NCBI GenBank assembly: GCA_029844215.1
Contig: CM056738.1
Span: 75,818,093-75,882,092 of the forward strand
Origin: Przewalskia tangutica
Taxonomy: Eukaryota; Streptophyta; Magnoliopsida; Solanales; Solanaceae
Direction of reading: 5' to 3'
Length of the DNA: 64,000 bases
Shown: positions 36,601 through 50,200 of the stretch, in pieces
Layout: the number at the start of each line of letters is the position of its first letter
How positions within the stretch are numbered: the stretch's first letter is position 1
Translations under genes and position numbers: made by a program
Notes under the pieces: generated by a model
Seen by the model: only the letters and a program-made list of their open reading frames with translations
What the model was told of the DNA's origin: nothing
The model's database searches: none

Positions 36601-37064
36601 TCACTCTTTTTAAAATCCTTTAGAGTCGTTCCAAATTTTATTTCTACCTTAAAAAGCATCTAAACGATCAAATGATTTTGAAACAATGGTTAAATGTTAA
36701 TCAGCAATAAAGTGGCTATTTGCTGATTTCTTCCCCCATCAATGTGGGTATTTTCATCCTTCTAAAACAAGCTCGCCCATCTACTCCAAAGTTTGGTTTT
36801 TATATATTAAATGTATTAGGTTGGAAGATGTTTTTTTTTTAATTTCATGGATATCTTTTAGTTAGAAATGAGCTTAAGGTGTGAAATTCATTAATCTATT
36901 AGAGATAAAGAACACTTGATAAAAATAAACAAAATATTTAAACTTATAAAGTTGATGAAACTAATTCTGCTGGTTCTACAGAATCATGACTATATACCTA
37001 CTTTGTCAACATCTTCTTTGGTTAGAAAATTATATATTAAGTTACATGGAGCCCTTAACACCAA

Positions 37065-37135
37065 GTCGTTGTAGTATAGTGGTAAGTATTCACTTTGTCA
37101 CGCGGGTGACCCGGGTAAAATCCCCGGCAACGGCG
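37065..37135 (+). pseudogene. tRNA-Asp pseudogene, copy 37
   Basis: 71 nt; CACTTTG in the anticodon arm plus the AAA T-loop variant. The upstream flank is garbled at both GC-rich spots. Confidence 0.7.
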
Positions 37136-38041
37136 TCACTCTTTTTAAAATCGTTTAAAGTCGTTCCAAATTTTATTTCTACCTTAAAAAGCATCTAAAC
37201 GATCAAATGATTTTGAAACAATGGTTAAATGTTAATCAGCAATAAAGTGGCTATTTGCTGATTTCTTCCCCCATCATTGTGGGTATTTTCATCCTTCTAA
37301 AACAAGCTCGCCCATCTACACCAAAGTTTTGTTTTTATATATTAAATGTATTAGGTTGGAAGAAAATTATTTTTCATGAAAAATATATTTTTTGAAAAAA
37401 TAAGTGAGAGGCTTACTTATTTTCTTGTATTTTCTATATATACATAAAATATAACTTTCTCCGTTTTATGTTTAAGTCTTTACATGTTTCAATTGTCGAA
37501 TAACTATACCAGACAGAATTGTTGGGGTAAGTAAGCAGAATAAAATTTTAATTTTCGTTGCGCCTTAATTATGTGTTTTGAACCCAACAAAATCCTTCAC
37601 GTGGGAAGTTTAAAAGATGAGAAAACTTAGCAGCTATCGGTCTGGGTGAGGATAAGCTTGATTCTTCACAAACTTATCTCCAAAAAGCCGACCTTGTTAG
37701 GCTAGTGCTTGGCGTTCGTTTTATTTTATCATGTTCCATTCCAAATAGGCCGCTAATATTAAATAATAAGTAAGGTAATAATCGTTAGACCAAATGTTCG
37801 TCTCGTATACTGAATCACCCTCCCTCCCCCTTCTCCTCTCATTTTGTCTCGTCCTAAATAAAATGAGTGTCTTTGTTAGGCTACGTCTCGACTACATTGT
37901 TGTCGCGTTCACAACCAATAAGTTATATATATAATAAAAATACTCGGGTTCTACAGAATCCGCAGCTATATAGCTACTTCGTCAACATCTTCTGCTGGTT
38001 AGCAAATTATATATTAAGTTGCATGGAGCCCTTAACACCAA

Positions 38042-38113
38042 GTCGTTGTAGTTTAGTGGTAAGTATTCCCGCCTGTCACGCGGGTGACCCGTGTTCGATC
38101 CCCGGCAACGGCG
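38042..38113 (+). pseudogene. tRNA-Asp pseudogene, copy 38
   Basis: 72 nt; A12 to T in the D stem and A box, G51 to T in the T stem. Confidence 0.55.
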
Positions 38114-38599
38114 TCACTCTTTTAAAAATCGTTCAGAGTCGTTCCAAATTTTATTTCTACCTTAAAAAGCATCTAAACGATCAAATGATTTTGAAAAATG
38201 GTTAAATGTTAATCAGCAATAAAGTGGCTATTTGCTGATTTCTTCCCCCATCAATGTGGGTATTTTCATCCTTCTAAAACAAGCTCGCCCATCTACACCA
38301 AAGTTTTGTTTTTATACATTAAATGTATTAGGTTGGAAGAAAATTGTTTTTTATGGAAAATGTTTTTTTTTTGAATTTCATGGATCTCTTTTAGTAAGAA
38401 ATGAGCTTAAGATGTGGAATTCATTAATCTATTAGAGATAAAGAAAATTTGATAAAAATAAACAAAATATTTAAACTTATAAAGTTGATGAAACTAATTC
38501 TGCTGGTTCTACAGAATCCGCAGCTATATAGCTACTTTGTCAGCATCTTCTGCTGGGTAGAAAATTATATATTAAGTTGCATGGAGCCCTTAACACCAA

Positions 38600-38671
38600 G
38601 TTGTTGTAGTATAGTGGTAAGTATTCCTGCCTATCACGCGGGTGACCCGGGTTCGATCCACGGCAACGGCG
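38600..38671 (+). pseudogene. tRNA-Asp-like with ATC anticodon, copy 39
   Basis: 72 nt; C3 to T, C29 to T (wobble), G34 to A (anticodon ATC instead of GTC) and C61 to A (T-stem mismatch). The T-run is broken. It lies at the head of a three-fold higher-order repeat with copies 42 and 45. Confidence 0.6.
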
Positions 38672-39576
38672 TCACTCTTATTAAAATCGTTTAGAGTCGT
38701 TCCAAATTTTATTTCTACCTTAAAAAGCATCTAAACGATCAAATGATTTTGAAACAATGGTTAAATGTTAATCAGCAATAAAGTGGCTATTTGCTGATTT
38801 CTTCCCCCATCAATGTGGGTATTTTCATTCTTCTAAAACAAGCTCGCCCATCTACACCAAAGTTTTGTTTTTATATATTAAATGTATTATGTTGGAAGAA
38901 AATTATTTTTCATGAAAAATATATTTTTTGAAAAAATAAGTGAGAGTCTTACTTATTTTCTTGTATTTTCTATATAAACATAAAATATAACTTTCTCCGT
39001 TTTATGTTTAAGTCTTTACATGTTTCAATTGTCATATAATTATACCAGACGGAATTGTTGGGGTAAGTAAGCAGAATAAAATTTTAATTTACGTTGAGCC
39101 TTACTTATGTGTTTTGAACCCAACAAAACCCTTCACGTGGGAAGGTTAAAAGATGAGAAAACTTAGCAGCTATCGGTCTGGGTGAGGATAAGCTTGATTC
39201 TTCCCAAACTTATCTCCAAAAAGCCGACCTTGTTAGGCTAGTGCTTGGCGTTCGTTTTATTTCATCATGTTCCATTCCAAATAGGCCGCTAATATTAAAT
39301 AATAAGTAAGCTAATTATCGTTAGACCAAATGTTCATCTCGTATACTAAATCACCCACCCTCCCCCTTCTCCTCTCATTTTGTCTCGTCCTAAATAAAAT
39401 GAGTTTCTTTGTTAGGCTACGTCTACTACTGCTTGTTGTCGCGTTCACAACCAAAAAGTTATAAATATAATAAAAATACTCGGATTCTACGAATCCATGA
39501 CTATATAGCTATGTCGTCAACATCTTCTGCTGGTTAGAAAATTATATATTAAGTTGCATAGAGCCCTTAACACCAA

Positions 39577-39648
39577 GTCGTTGTTGTATAGTGGTAAGTA
39601 TTCCCGCTTGTCACGCGGGTGACCCGGGTTCGATCCCCGGCAACGGCG
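39577..39648 (+). tRNA. tRNA-Asp(GTC), copy 40
   Basis: 72 nt; A9 to T and C32 to T. All stems pair and a T5 run follows. Confidence 0.5.
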
Positions 39649-40133
39649 TCACTCTTTTTAAAATCGTTTAGAGTCGTTCCAAATTTTATTTCTACCTTAA
39701 AAAGCATCTAAACGATCAAATGATTTTGAAACAATGGTTAAATGTTAATCAGCAATAAAGTGGCTATTTGCTGATTTTCCCCCCCATCAATGTGGGTATT
39801 TTCATCCTTCTAAAACAAGCTCGCCCATCTACTCCAAAGTTTGGTTTTTATATATTAAATGTATTAGGTTGGAAGAATTCTTTTTTTCATGGAAAAGGTT
39901 TTTTTTTAATTTCATGGATATCTTTTAGTTAGAAATGAGCTTAAGGTGTGAAATTCATTAATCTATTAGAGATAAAGAACACTTGATAAAAATAAACAAA
40001 ATATTTAAACTTATAAAGTTGATGAAACTAATTCTGCTGGTTCTACAGAATCCGCAGCTATATACCTACTTTGTCAACATTTTCTGCTGGTTAGAAAATT
40101 ATATATTAAGTTGCATGGAACCCTTAACACCAA

Positions 40134-40197
40134 GTCGTTGTAGTATAGTGGTAAGTATTCACTTTGTTGCTTGGTGACGGGTTCGATCCGACATGAG
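40134..40197 (+). pseudogene. tRNA-Asp pseudogene, copy 41
   Basis: 64 nt; anticodon region scrambled (CACTTTGTTGCTTGG) and T/acceptor part shortened to GATCCGACATGAG. Confidence 0.75.
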
Positions 40198-41100
40198 TCA
40201 CTCTTTTAAAATCGTTTAGAGTCGTTCCAAATTTTATTTCTACCATAAAAGCATCTAAACGATCAAATGATTTTGAAACAAAGGTTAAATGTTAATCACA
40301 ATAAAGTGGCTATATTTCTTGATTTCTTCCCCCATCAATGTGGGTATTTTCATCCTTCTAAAACAAGCTCGCCCATCTACACCAAAGTTTTGTTTTTATA
40401 TATTAAATGTATTAGGTTGGAAGAAAATTATTTTTCATGAAAAATATATTTTTTGAAAAAATAAGTGAGAGTCTTACTTATTTTCTTGTATTTTCTATAT
40501 ATACATAAAATATAACTTTCTCCGCTTTATGTTTAAGTCTTTACATGTTTCAATTGTCATATAACTATACCGCATGTAATTGTTGGGGTAAGTAATCAGA
40601 ATAAAATTTTAATTTTCGTTGCGCCTTACTTATGTGTTTTGAACCCAACAAAATCCTTCACGTGGGAAGTTTAAAAGATGAGAAAACTTAGCAGCTATCG
40701 GTCTGGGTGAGGATAAGCTTGATTCTTCACAAACTTATCTCCAAAAATCCGACCTTGTTAGGCTAGTGCTTGGCGTTCGTTTTATTTCATCATGTTCCAT
40801 TCCAAATAGGCCGCTAATATTAAATAATAAGTAAGCTAATTATCGTTAGACCAAATGTTCATCTCGTATACTGAATCACCCTCCCTCCCCCTTCTCCTCT
40901 CATTTTGTCTCGTCCTAAATAAAATGAGTGTCTTTGTTAGGCTACGTCTCGACTACATTGTTGTCGCGTTCACAACCAATAAGTAATATATATAATAAAA
41001 ATACTCGGGTTCTACAGAATCCACAGCTATATAGCTACTTCGTCAACTTCTTCACGGTTAGAAAATTATATATTAAGTTGCATGGAGCCCTTAACACCAA

Positions 41101-41172
41101 GTCGTTGTAGTATAGTGGTATGTATTCCTGCCTGTCACGCGGGTGACCCGGGTTCGATCCACGGCAATGGCG
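41101..41172 (+). pseudogene. tRNA-Asp pseudogene, copy 42
   Basis: 72 nt; A21 to T, C29 to T, C61 to A and C68 to T. Shares the last three with copy 45. T-run broken. Confidence 0.6.
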
Positions 41173-42082
41173 TCACTCTTATTAAAATCGTTTAGAGTCG
41201 TTCCAAATTTAATTTCTACCTTAAAAAGCATCTAAACGATCAAATGATTTTGAAACAATGGTTAAATGTTAATCAGCAATAAAGTGGCTATTTGCTGATT
41301 TCTTCCCCCATCAATGTGGGTATTTTCATCCTTCTAAAACTAGCTCGCCCATCTACACCAAAGTTTTGTTTTTATATATTAAATGTATTATGTTGGAAGA
41401 AAATTATTTTTCATGAAAAATATATTTTTTGAAAAAATAAGTGAGAGTCTTACTTATTTTCTTGTATTTTCTATATAAACATAAAATATAACTTTCTCCG
41501 TTTTATGTTTAAGTCTTTACATGTTTCAATTGTCATATAATTATACCAGACGGAATTGTTGGGGTAAGTAAGCAGAATAAAATTTTAATTTACGTTGAGC
41601 CTTACTTATGTGTTTTGAACCCAACAAAACCCTTCACGTGGGAAGGTTAAAAGATGAGAAAACTTAGCAGCTATCGGTCTGGGTGAGGATAAGCTTGATT
41701 CTTCCCAAACTTATCTCCAAAAAGCCGACCTTGTTAGGCTAGTGCTTGGCGTTCGTTTTATTTCATCATGTTCCATTCCAAATAGGCCGCTAATATTAAA
41801 TAATAAGTAAGCTAATTATCGTTAGACCAAATGTTCATCTCGTATACTAAATCACCCACCCTCCCCCTTCTCCTCTCATTTTGTCTCGTCCTAAATAAAA
41901 TGAGTGTCTTTGTTAGGCTACGACTCGACTACACTGTTGTCGCGTTCACAACCAATAAGTTATATATATAATAAAAATACTCGGATTCTCTGAGAATCCA
42001 TGACTATATAGCTATGTCGTCAACATCTTACTGTGGTTAGAAAATCATATATTAAGTTGCATAGAGCCGCCCTTAACACCAA

Positions 42083-42149
42083 GTCGTTGTAGTATAGTGG
42101 TAAGTATTCACTTTGTCACGCGGGTGACGTGTTCGATCCGACAGCGGCG
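42083..42149 (+). pseudogene. tRNA-Asp pseudogene, copy 43
   Basis: 67 nt; CACTTTG anticodon-stem strand and a shortened T arm. Its repeat partner copy 46 is consensus. Confidence 0.7.
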
Positions 42150-42615
42150 TCACTCTTTTTAAAATCGTTTAGAGTCGTTCCAAATTTTATTTCTACCTTA
42201 AAAAGCATCTAAACGATCAAATGATTTTGAAACAATGGTTAAATGTTAATCAGCAATAAAGTGGCTATTTGCTGATTTTTTCCCCCATCAATGTGGGTAT
42301 TTTCATCCTTCTAAAACAAGCTCGCCCATCTACTCCAAAGTTTGGTTTTTATATATTAAATGTATTAGGTTGGAAGATGTTTTTTTTTTAATTTCATGGA
42401 TATCTTTTAGTTAGAAATGAGCTTAAGGTGTGAAATTCATTAATCTATTAGAGATAAAGAACACTTGATAAAAATAAACAAAATATTTAAACTTATAAAG
42501 TTGATGAAACTAATTCTGCTGGTTCTACAGAATCCGCAGCTATATACCTACTTTGTCAACATCTTCTGCTGGTTAGAAAATTATATATTAAGTTGCATGG
42601 AGCCCTTAACACCAA

Positions 42616-42687
42616 GTCGTTGTAGTATAGTGGTAAGTATTCCCGCCTGTCGCGCGGGTGACCCGGGTTCGATCCCCGGCAACGGAG
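42616..42687 (+). tRNA. tRNA-Asp(GTC), copy 44
   Basis: 72 nt; A37 to G next to the anticodon and C71 to A, which unpairs the first acceptor pair. T5 run present. Confidence 0.4.
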
Positions 42688-43595
42688 TCACTCTTTTTAA
42701 AATCGTTTAGAGTCGTTCCAAATTTTATTTCTACCATAAAAAGCATCTAAACGATCAAATGATTTTGAAACAATGGTTAAATGTTAATCAGCAATAAAGT
42801 GGCTATATTTGCTGATTTCTTCCCCCATCAATGTGGGTATTTTCATCCTTCTAAAACAAGCTCGCCCATCTACACCAAAGTTTTGTTTTTATATATTAAA
42901 TGTATTAGGTTGGAAGAAAATTATTTTTCATGAAAAATATATTTTTTGAAAAAATAAGTGAGAGTCTTACTTATTTTCTTGTATTTTTTATATATACATA
43001 AAATATAACTTTCTCCGTTTTATGTTTAAGTCTTTACATGTTTCAATTGTCATATAACTATACCAGACAGAATTGTTGGGGTAAGTAATCAGAATAAAAT
43101 TTTAATTTTCGTTGCGCCTTACTTATGTGTTTTGAACCCAACAAAATCCTTCACGTGGGAAGTTTAAAAGATGAGAAAACTTAGCAGCTATCGGTCTGGG
43201 TGAGGATAAGCTTGATTCTTCACAAACTTATCTCCAAAAATCCGACCTTGTTAGGCTAGTGCTTGGCGTTCGTTTTATTTCATCATGTTCCATTCCAAAT
43301 AGGCCGCTAATATTAAATAATAAGTAAGCTAATTATCGTTAGACCAAATGTTCATCTCGTATACTGAATCACCCTCCCTCCCCCTTCTCCTCTCATTTTG
43401 TCTCGTCCTAAATAAAATGAGTGTCTTTGTTAGGCTACGTCTCGACTACATTGTTGTCGCGTTCACAACCAATAAGTTATATATATAATAAAAATACTCG
43501 GGTTCTACAGAATCCACAGCTATATAGCTACTTCGTCAACTTCTTCTGCTGGTTAGAAAATTATATATTAAGTTGCATGGAGCCCTTAACACCAA

Positions 43596-43667
43596 GTCGT
43601 TGTAGTATAGTGGTAAGTATTCCTGCCTGTCACGCGGGTGACCCGGGTTCGATCCACGGCAATGGCG
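43596..43667 (+). pseudogene. tRNA-Asp pseudogene, copy 45
   Basis: 72 nt; C29 to T and C68 to T are wobbles, C61 to A is a T-stem mismatch. T-run broken. Confidence 0.5.
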
Positions 43668-44573
43668 TCACTCTTATTAAAATCGTTTAGAGTCGTTCCA
43701 AATTTTATTTCTACCTTAAAAAGCATCTAAACGATCAAATGATTTTGAAACAATGGTTAAATGTTAATCAGCAATAAAGTGGCTATTTGCTGATTTCTTC
43801 CCCCATCAATGTGGGTATTTTCATCCTTCTAAAACTAGCTCGCCCATCTACACCAAAATTTTGTTTTTATATATTAAATGTATTATGTTGGAAGAAAATT
43901 ATTTTTCATGAAAAATATATTTTTTGAAAAAATAAGTGAGAGTCTTACTTATTTTCTTGTATTTTCTATATAAACATAAAATATAACTTTCTCCGTTTTA
44001 TGTTTAAGTCTTTACATGTTTCAATTGTCATATAATTATACCAGACGGAATTGTTGGGGTAAGTAAGCAGAATAAAATTTTAATTTACGTTGAGCCTTAC
44101 TTATGTGTTTTGAACCCAACAAAACCCTTCACGTGGGAAGGTTAAAAGATGAGAAAACTTAGCAGCTATCGGTCTGGGTGAGGATAAGCTTGATTCTTCC
44201 CAAACTTATCTCCAAAAAGCCGACCTTGTTAGGCTAGTGCTTGGCGTTCGTTTTATTTCATCATGTTCCATTCCAAATAGGCCGCTAATATTAAATAATA
44301 AGTAAGCTAATTATCGTTAGACCAAATGTTCATCTCGTATACTAAATCACCCACCCTCCCCCTTCTCCTCTCATTTTGTCTCGTCCTAAATAAAATGAGT
44401 GTCTTTGTTAGGCTACGTCTCGACTACACTGTTGTCGCGTTCACAACCAATAAGTTATATATATAATAAAAATACTCGGATTCTACAGAATCCGCAGCTA
44501 TATAGCTATGTCGTCAACATCTTCTGCTGGTTAGAAAACTATATATTAAGTTGCATAGAGCCCTTAACACCAA

Positions 44574-44645
44574 GTCGTTGTAGTATAGTGGTAAGTATTC
44601 CCGCCTGTCACGCGGGTGACCCGGGTTCGATCCCCGGCAACGGCG
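44574..44645 (+). tRNA. tRNA-Asp(GTC), copy 46, consensus
   Basis: Identical to consensus over 72 nt with a T5 run. The upstream flank has GCATAGAGCCC, a mark shared with copies 40 and 43. Confidence 0.9.
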
Positions 44646-45125
44646 TCACTCTTTTTAAAATCGTTTAGAGTCGTTCCAAATTTTATTTCTACCTTAAAAA
44701 GCATCTAAACGATCAAATGATTTTGAAACAATGGTTAAATGTTAATCAGCAATAAAGTGGCTATTTGCTGATTTCTTCCCCCATCAATGTGGGTATTTTC
44801 ATCCTTCTAAAACAAGCTCGCCCATCTACTCCAAAGTTTGGTTTTTATATATTAAATGTATTAGGTTGGAAGAATTCTTTTTTTCATGGAAAAGGTTTTT
44901 TTTTAATTTCATGGATATCTTTTAGTTAAAAATGAGCTTAAGGTGTTAAATTCATTAATCTATTAGAGATAAAGAACACTTGATAAAAATAAACAAAATA
45001 TTTAAACTTATAAAGTTGATGAAACTAATTATCTGGTTCTACGAATCATGACTATATACCTACTTTGTCAACATCTTCTGGGTTAGAAAATTATATATTA
45101 AGTTGCATGGAGCCCTTAACACCAA

Positions 45126-45191
45126 GTCGTTGTAGTATAGTGGTAAGTATTCCTTTGTCGCTTTCGGGTGACCGGGTTCGATCCGAACGAG
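45126..45191 (+). pseudogene. tRNA-Asp pseudogene, copy 47
   Basis: 66 nt; anticodon region TCCTTTGTCGCTTTCGGG and a truncated acceptor 3' strand (CCGAACGAG). Partner copy 44 is nearly intact. Confidence 0.75.
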
Positions 45192-46096
45192 TCACTCTTT
45201 TTAAAATCGTTTAGTCGTTCCAAAATTTATTTCTACCATAAAAAGCATCTAAACGATCAAATGATTTTGAAACAATGGTTAAATGTTAATCAGCAATAAA
45301 GTGGCTATATTTGCTGATTTCTTCCCCCATCAATGTGGGTATTTTCATCCTTCTAAAACAAGCTCGCCCATCTACACCAAAGTTTTGTTTTTATATATTA
45401 AATGTATTAGGTTGGAAGAAAATTATTTTTCATGAAAAATATATTTTTTGAAAAAATAAGTGAGAGTCTTACTTATTTTCTTGTATTTTCTATATATACA
45501 TAAAATATAACTTTCTCCGTTTTATGTTTAAGTCTTTACATGTTTCAATTGTCATATAACTATACCAGACAGAATTGTTGGGGTAAGTAATCAGAATAAA
45601 ATTTTAATTTTCGTTGCGCCTTACTTATGTGTTTTGAACCCAACAAAATCCTTCACGTGGGAAGTTTAAAAGATGAGAAAACTTAACAGCTATCGGTCTG
45701 GGTGAGGATAAGCTTGATTCTTCACAAACTTATCTCCAAAAAGCCGACCTTGTTAGGCTAGTGCTTGGCGTTCGTTTTATTTCATCATGTTCCATTCCAA
45801 ATAGGCCGCTAATATTAAATAATAAGTAAGCTAATTATCGTTAGACCAAATGTTCATCTCGTATACTGAATCACCCTCCCTCCCCTTCTCCTCTCATTTT
45901 GTCTCGTCGTAAATAAAATGAGTGTCTTTGTTAGGCTACGTCTCGACTACATTGTTGTCGCGTTCACAACCAATAAGTTATATATATAATAAAAATACTC
46001 GGGTTCTACAGAATCCGCAGCTATATAGCTACTTCGTCAACATCTTCTGCTGGTTAGAAAATTATATATTAAGTTGCATGGAGCCCTTAACACCAA

Positions 46097-46168
46097 GTCG
46101 TTGTAGTATAGTGGTAAGTATTCCCGCCTGTCACGCGGGTTACCCGGGTTCGATCCCCGGCAACGGCG
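46097..46168 (+). tRNA. tRNA-Asp(GTC), copy 48
   Basis: 72 nt; only G45 to T in the variable loop. The downstream run is CGTTTTAAAA (four T). Confidence 0.65.
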
Positions 46169-47074
46169 TCATTCGTTTTAAAATCGTTTAGAGTCGTTCT
46201 AAATTTTATTTCTACCTTAAAAAGCATCTAAACGATCAAATGATTTTGAAACAATGGTTAAATGTTAATCAACAATAAATTGGTTATTTGCTGATTTCTT
46301 CCCCCATCAATGTGGGTATTTTCATCCTTCTAAAACAAGCTCGCCCATCTACACCAAAGTTTTGTTTTTATATATTAAATGTATTAGGTTGGAAGAAAAT
46401 TATTTTTCATGAAAAATATATTTTTTGAAAAAATAAGTGAGAGTCTTACTTATTTTCTTGTATTTTCTATATTTACATAAAATATAACTTTCTCCGTTTT
46501 ATGTTTAAGTCTTTACATGTTTCAATTGTCATATAACTATACTGCATGTAATTGTTGAGGTAAGTAATCAGAATAAAATTTTAATTTTCGTTGCGCCTTA
46601 CTTATGTGTTTTGAACCCTACAAAATCCTTCACGTGGGAAGTTTAAAAGATGAGAAAACTTAACAGCTATCGGTCTGGGTGAGGATAAGCTTGATTCTTC
46701 ACAAACTTATCTCCAAAAAGCCGACCTTGTTAGGCTAGTGCTTGGCGTTCGTTTTATTTCATCATATTCCATTCCAAATAGGCCGCTAATATTAAATAAT
46801 AAGTAAGGTAATTATCGTTAGACCAAATGTTCGTCTCGTATACTGAATCACCCTCCCTCCCCCTTCTCCTCTCATTTTGTCTCGTCCTAAATAAAATGAG
46901 TGTCTTTGTTAGGCTACGTCTCTACTATATTGTTGTCGCGTTCACAACCAATAAGTTATATATATAATAAAAATACTCGGGTTCTACAGAATCCGCAGCT
47001 ATATAGCTACTTCGTCAACATCTTCTGCTGGTTAGAAAATTATATATTAATTTGCATGGAGCTCTTAACACCAA

Positions 47075-47146
47075 GTCGTTGTAGTATAGTGGTAAGTATT
47101 CCCGCTTGTCACGCGGGTGACCCGGGTACGATCCCCGGCAACGGCG
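47075..47146 (+). pseudogene. tRNA-Asp-like, copy 49
   Basis: 72 nt; C32 to T in the anticodon loop and T54 to A in the T loop and B box. Last copy before the LTR insertion. Confidence 0.5.
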
Positions 47147-47237
47147 TCACTCTTTTAAAAATCGTTCAGAGTCGTTCCAAATTTTATTTCTACCTTAAAA
47201 AGCATCTAAACGATCAAATGATTTTGAAACAATGGTT

Positions 47238-50200
47238 ATATGTGTAACACCCCCATTTTAAACCGAAGTCGAAAACGGGAATACTACGTACGGTTGATTC
47301 CTAAATGTATTTTAAGGAGTCGCCACCTAATTATTATAGTGAATTAGGACACTTTTAAATAGCATAAAATGCTATAAATGATCTCCATTTAAAGGTCTGC
47401 AAAAGCTATGTGAGATTCTGGGTAAGGGTTCTTTATTATCCTAAAGGGAAGGGGTTAGGCACCCTGAAGGATCCGCTAACTTGCGGTTGTCCGTTCAAAC
47501 CTAGGGTTTATTATCTGGTTGAGAGATGTATGTTTTAGGAGAATTATTCAAGTAAAGGATGTGGCAAGTATCTAAAGAATATATTTTGATAACTAAAAGG
47601 ATTTTCTAATACTCACAAAATATGTAAAGCTAATTATGCATTTATAAGGCATGCAATTATTTTATTTGACAAAAGTAAAATGATAAATTACTCCTATAAT
47701 TACATGTAAGGTTAAGACTATTATATATAAAGTTAATTATGGAATTACCCTTTTTTATTTGTGTATGCAAAACGTTTAGAGACACTAAGAAAAGTGATAA
47801 ATTGGTAAATTACCCCTATGATGCTTATGAAGAGTTTATGAGAAATTTTTTATTTCTTAAGGATTAAATATGGTGAAGTATACATTAATTACCTGACTAA
47901 AGCATAGCTAGGATTAATTATTTTAGATTTAAACTTATATGATGAACCTAGAATAAATAGGAGGTGAATTTATCTTTAAACTACCCTTCCAAAGTATTCA
48001 AAGACTAGTAGTATTAATTATCCTATTAATTACAAGGTTAATAAATATAGCAATAATAAATAAACAAATAAATAAATGCGTAAATAAGCAAAGGGAGGAG
48101 TGAGACTGGAGTTGTTGTAGCGTCTAGAACGGATGGCGGCACCATCTATTCCTATAGCTGTTTGGAAACCCTGCGACAAGAGTGTGGCGGCGATATGGAA
48201 ATCCTGATGAGTCTCGTACCGAGAGTCTTGATTTAGCTCCCAATGCATGTCAGATAAAAATAAGAAAGAAAGGAAAAGAATTAGTGATGTCCAGCTCTTT
48301 ATTCAGTGACGTGTAAGACCGGCGTGGATAGAAAACAAACATGCAATCTATACATACAAAGAAACTACACTAGATTAAGGAGGTGCGTCTTCATGGTTTT
48401 GAGATCGAGTATAACCAAGAATTAAGAACTAGGATTAGTTGTAGCATAAAAACAGGATCATTTCAATTTCATCATACCAACAGGATATGTGTAGCCAATG
48501 AGGATCTCATGCCAAAGCATTTTTAAAACACGAGGGGCAGAAACAGGATAGACATTCCCCTTAGGCATCAAAGTTATCCCATACAGATCTTGTAGTAACT
48601 TGAAATCATCAATTCTACTTAGGAATATATCAAACCAAGTGTACCACAATATATGCAAGAAAATCAGTGGACATTTAAATGTATGCTGGCCAGTTTTATA
48701 AGATAAACATGACATGACATCTCGAACAGAATACAACATGGTCAGAACAATTGTCAAGCAAATTTTTAATCCAATAACTGTCACACTTTTATAAACTTTA
48801 ATTACACCCAAGACAGTGGAAACAAAGTAGAATAAATATTATGATAGATATTATACTTGTATAGTTAGCTTAAAGTAAATACATTACCATTTTTTAAAGA
48901 GATGAGAACGCGGGGGTTTATTTTACAATTAAAATGTTTGTTACTTTTCTCGGGAGGATAACACGACATTGTAAATCGTATATCCTTGATCTTAGTAACA
49001 TTCTGATTGGAGGTCGGTCTTAAGTTATTAAAATATAGTAGTGATATTTTAGAAAAACAAGTAAAGGATTTGAATCTTTTGAATGCAAGCATATAAATAT
49101 ACAAACACATAGACACATAATTCTTTTGCAATTTTGGTTGCTGTTACTTCCGGGGAACGCGTCGGCTTAGTTTGAAAACCTGGGATTAGACCTCGTAATC
49201 CCCTTTTACTTCCCGCTAACTATTGGTTAGGAGAAGTATATAATTTAGCTTGTGATTTTCGAAAATCAAAACACACACTTGATTAGTTAAAAAGAATAGG
49301 CGATGGTTTCAACAAACAAATAAGGGGAATAACCACAAGCTGTAAGTTTCGTATTTTTTAGGGAGATTAAAACTCATTTCATATAAGTATATTAAGACAC
49401 ATGATGAGAGTAATTAATTTAGGCATGCTTCAGATAAAATGAAGGTAGAGATCAAACCTAACTAATTATCAATTGTCGAATGGTATACACCTAAATTCCG
49501 AATTAGATACATATATAATGGATAGTTATGATATATGATTATTCTAGCAAGGTAACCTGTTTAATAGCAGTTTTCGTGGAAAACAACAACAGACATGGCA
49601 AAGTAAATAGCAGGTACAAAGCGATCGGCGATCGTGAGGCTCAAATAAAATGTACATGAACACAACGGAATGCATAAAATGTACTTTGGAGTAAAGGATA
49701 GCAACAACTGATTGAATAGCCTAAGCGAGTTTGAAAGCAGTGGCGGTAAAGCCGAGGCTTAGAAGTATTGTATTGCGGTGGAAGGAGCAGCGACATCTCC
49801 AAAGCTGTGAACTGGTTGCGTGATCCTTCTCCAATCATCGAGGCTTGTTATGCGATTCCACCCCGATGTTCTGCTGTTACTTCTGAGTTTTTGACTGCTG
49901 CTAAGGGTTCTTAACTGTGCTCCACCGATGCCCCCCTGTCTCTGAATCGATGCTATTTGACTCTTCTGAGCCCTCAATCCATGCCCTCATGTGTTCTGAA
50001 TCGATTGAAGAGTGAGGGTGGTTTTCCCCGTCCAAGGCCTGCCTATTGCATGTGTATCGATTTGTATTTATAACCATCATTTGGGTTCTGGGTTGGTAAG
50101 TTATTGGTACCACGATTTTAGGGTGCTGATTTAGCGCGATTTGTGTATGATTCTGTCGGATTCTTGGTGCGAAATAGTTCTTGTTATGGTAAGTTATCGA

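Larger units (their letters stand above)
38600..46096 (+). repeat. Higher-order repeat C: L-S-L trimer present three times
   Basis: Blocks start at copies 39, 42 and 45, with a period of about 2.5 kb. The L spacer after each block head shares ATTATGTTGG, TATATAAACATAAA, TTTACGTTGAG, GGGAAGGTTAAAAG and ATTCTTCCCAAAC. Copies 39, 42 and 45 all have C29 to T and C61 to A. Confidence 0.8.
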
